DNA of 64,000 nucleotides from Actinopolyspora halophila DSM 43834 (GTDB taxonomy: Bacteria > Actinomycetota > Actinomycetes > Mycobacteriales > Pseudonocardiaceae), in NCBI RefSeq assembly GCF_000371785.1, contig NZ_AQUI01000002.1:4513352-4577351 (forward strand). The letters are read 5' to 3'. A program made the position numbers and the translations under genes. The notes beneath the pieces were generated by a model. That model was not told the origin of the DNA. It did no database searches and saw only the letters and a list, made by a program, of their open reading frames with translations. Shown one piece after another: positions 62,920 through 64,000 of this stretch (within the stretch, counting starts at the first letter, position 1; each line of letters opens with the position of its first letter).

Positions 62920-63347
62920 ATCTGCCTCCCGGTTTCCTGTTGCCCACGAACACGGACAACGGGCAACCGCTGTTCGCGGTTCTCGCGAGCGAACACTCTG
63001 TACTTGTGCGAGCGGAACTCACAGCCAACCGAACGCGCTGACACATCGAGCGGCACGCTAGGAGAGAAAGTGATCTTGAAAGGCGCGATTCGCGGATCGT
63101 CACCCGATGAGACCAGCGCGATCGATCGCCGTGCTCGACCTCGGCCCGCTTCGAACACCGCCGGCAACACGAGCGCGGAAAAACCCGGGACCACGCACAT
63201 GCCGCATATCCCGCACTCGCACTCCCCACTTCGCTCGCCGCGGCCGACTTCCACGGCGGAATGTCCGGCGAAAGCCCCGTTCAGGGGAGATCCGGATCAT
63301 CGCCGGATTGTGGTGAACCCCGGTGAGGAGCAACAGGGGCCCAAAAC
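62920..63347. other. Gap with divergent promoters
   Basis: 428 bp between the XRE gene and the last gene. No gene supported. A frame antisense to it overlaps the XRE start codon but has no binding site or resemblance to a family. Confidence 0.3.
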
Positions 63348-64000
63348 GTGTTTCCCGTTGCCCGGCGCCACCGGCAACGGGAAACGGCCGCACAGCAGAC
63401 GGAATTCTCGACCGGAGCACATCAGGGATCACGGATAGTTCAGGTACGCCGCTACACCAAGAAGGACGGCACCGAGGTACGCCCGCACAGCCGGTCCTCC
63501 CCGGGCTCGGGCGATGTTTCCTCGGGGCCGCCTGGAGCTCTCGTGGCAGTGGTGCTTTCGCTGGGCATACTGATGCTCGTCGGAAGCGGGGCAGGAACGA
63601 ACACTTCCGAGGAGGGCGAGCACTCGACCTGGCGACACGGCGGATCGACTTTCACCGCCGTGGATTCGGACGAACCCGAGTCCTGCGTAAATCACTCGTA
63701 CGGACGAGTGAAGGGATTCTTCGCGAAGCATCCGTGCCGGAAACTGCGCCGCACACTGCTGACAGTTCCCGCCCGGAACGGTGCCACGACGATCGTCGCC
63801 GTCTCCCGGACGACGATGCCCACCGTCGATTCCGCGGTCGAACTGCGGAAGTTGGTGGACGCCCAGGGAACCGGCAACCTGGAGGAGCTCACGCGTGACT
63901 CACTCGCCTACGCCGATGTGGATTTCGAGGGTACGTACTATTCCTCGACCCGGGAAGGCAACACGGTGATCGTCTCCGAGGCCGCACCGAGCTCCGAACA
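63348..64000 (+). CDS. Membrane-anchored protein, partial at the window end
   Basis: The open frame runs from a GTG at 63348 (AGGGG eight bases before) past the window edge without a stop. Early residues include VRRYTKKDGTEVRPHSRSSP, a motif seen at the N-terminus of small actinobacterial hypothetical proteins, so the true start could lie nearer 63438. One TM segment (ALVAVVLSLGILMLVGSG) follows. The external part begins with a cysteine-containing region (ESCVNHSYGRVKGFFAKHPC), then VPARNGATTIVAVSRTTMPT. No function recognised. The C-terminus is missing. Confidence 0.65.
   Translation, partial: MFPVARRHRQRETAAQQTEFSTGAHQGSRIVQVRRYTKKDGTEVRPHSRSSPGSGDVSSGPPGALVAVVLSLGILMLVGSGAGTNTSEEGEHSTWRHGGSTFTAVDSDEPESCVNHSYGRVKGFFAKHPCRKLRRTLLTVPARNGATTIVAVSRTTMPTVDSAVELRKLVDAQGTGNLEELTRDSLAYADVDFEGTYYSSTREGNTVIVSEAAPSSE

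Noticed and set aside
62916..63254. 112-codon frame whose stop overlaps the XRE start codon
   Set aside because: The overlap looked like translational coupling, but the product has no structural pattern and no ribosome-binding site.

Overview
This is a high-GC actinobacterial chromosome segment, most likely from the Pseudonocardiales (an Actinopolyspora- or Saccharopolyspora-like organism; the genus is inference). The signs are GC-rich codon use, frequent GTG and one TTG start codon, 4-bp ATGA gene overlaps, type VII (ESX-like) secretion substrate cassettes, DUF397/helix-turn-helix pairs, and two gene orders shared with Mycobacterium tuberculosis. One is proline-rich protein-cbs-SGNH hydrolase-fadA. 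The other is mazG-lpqU-eno-ftsB-DUF501-ppx.

Layout. 0-6.4 kb: two proline/glutamine-rich membrane proteins, cystathionine beta-synthase, an SGNH hydrolase and a thiolase. 6.4-8 kb: a secreted lectin-like protein and a decayed IS701-type transposase. 8.2-11.5 kb: a Bax-inhibitor-1 protein, a YidC-type insertase and an NADPH-dependent FMN reductase. 11.6-14.8 kb: a three-gene BtuFCD-like ABC importer under a cobalamin riboswitch, whose leader carries three identical palindromes. 15-20.6 kb: endonuclease V, then a polymorphic-toxin operon (YbaB-like, EspC-like, a 1255-residue toxin ending in a YwqJ-like deaminase, and a YwqK-like immunity protein). 21.3 kb: an odd tRNA with a UAA anticodon. 21.7-23.8 kb: type II NADH dehydrogenase and a small membrane protein. 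24-27.3 kb: a toxin-antitoxin island (two PIN modules, a broken HigBA, MazEF) interleaved with decayed copies of the 3' end of the uracil-DNA glycosylase gene that follows. 28-36 kb: an S10-like peptidase and a complete oppABCDF peptide importer. 36-48 kb: the ppx/transglycosylase/DUF501/ftsB/eno/mazG/SurA housekeeping block with an AidB-like acyl-CoA dehydrogenase inserted. 48-52.8 kb: a type VII cassette (PE-like, DUF3558 lipoprotein, PPE-like, EspG-like) and a DUF397/XRE pair. 53-58 kb: a lipid block (diacylglycerol kinase, AGPS-like flavoprotein, TetR, GlpD) matching M. tuberculosis Rv2252-Rv2249c. 58-63 kb: a probable defence operon (XRE-TPR regulator, TIR protein, P-loop protein, two-TM protein). 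The window ends inside a membrane-anchored protein.

The strongest candidate for an undescribed system is the operon at 58.5-62.9 kb. The glycine/asparagine-rich C-terminus of the TIR protein and the extreme N-terminus of the next-encoded P-loop protein carry the same 11-residue motif, of the form G-[SP]-V-H-[ST]-G-[DS]-G-[PN]-Q-Y. This suggests homotypic, amyloid/RHIM-like coupling of a nucleotide-sensing subunit to a TIR effector, with a small membrane protein as third component.

Other points that stand out are: the riboswitch, which argues for a corrinoid substrate in an importer that homology alone would probably label as iron or F420-0; the TA island built on repeated udg 3' ends; a 111-bp perfectly conserved, foldable intergenic repeat present in inverted orientation 17 kb apart; and the class I tRNA-UAA.
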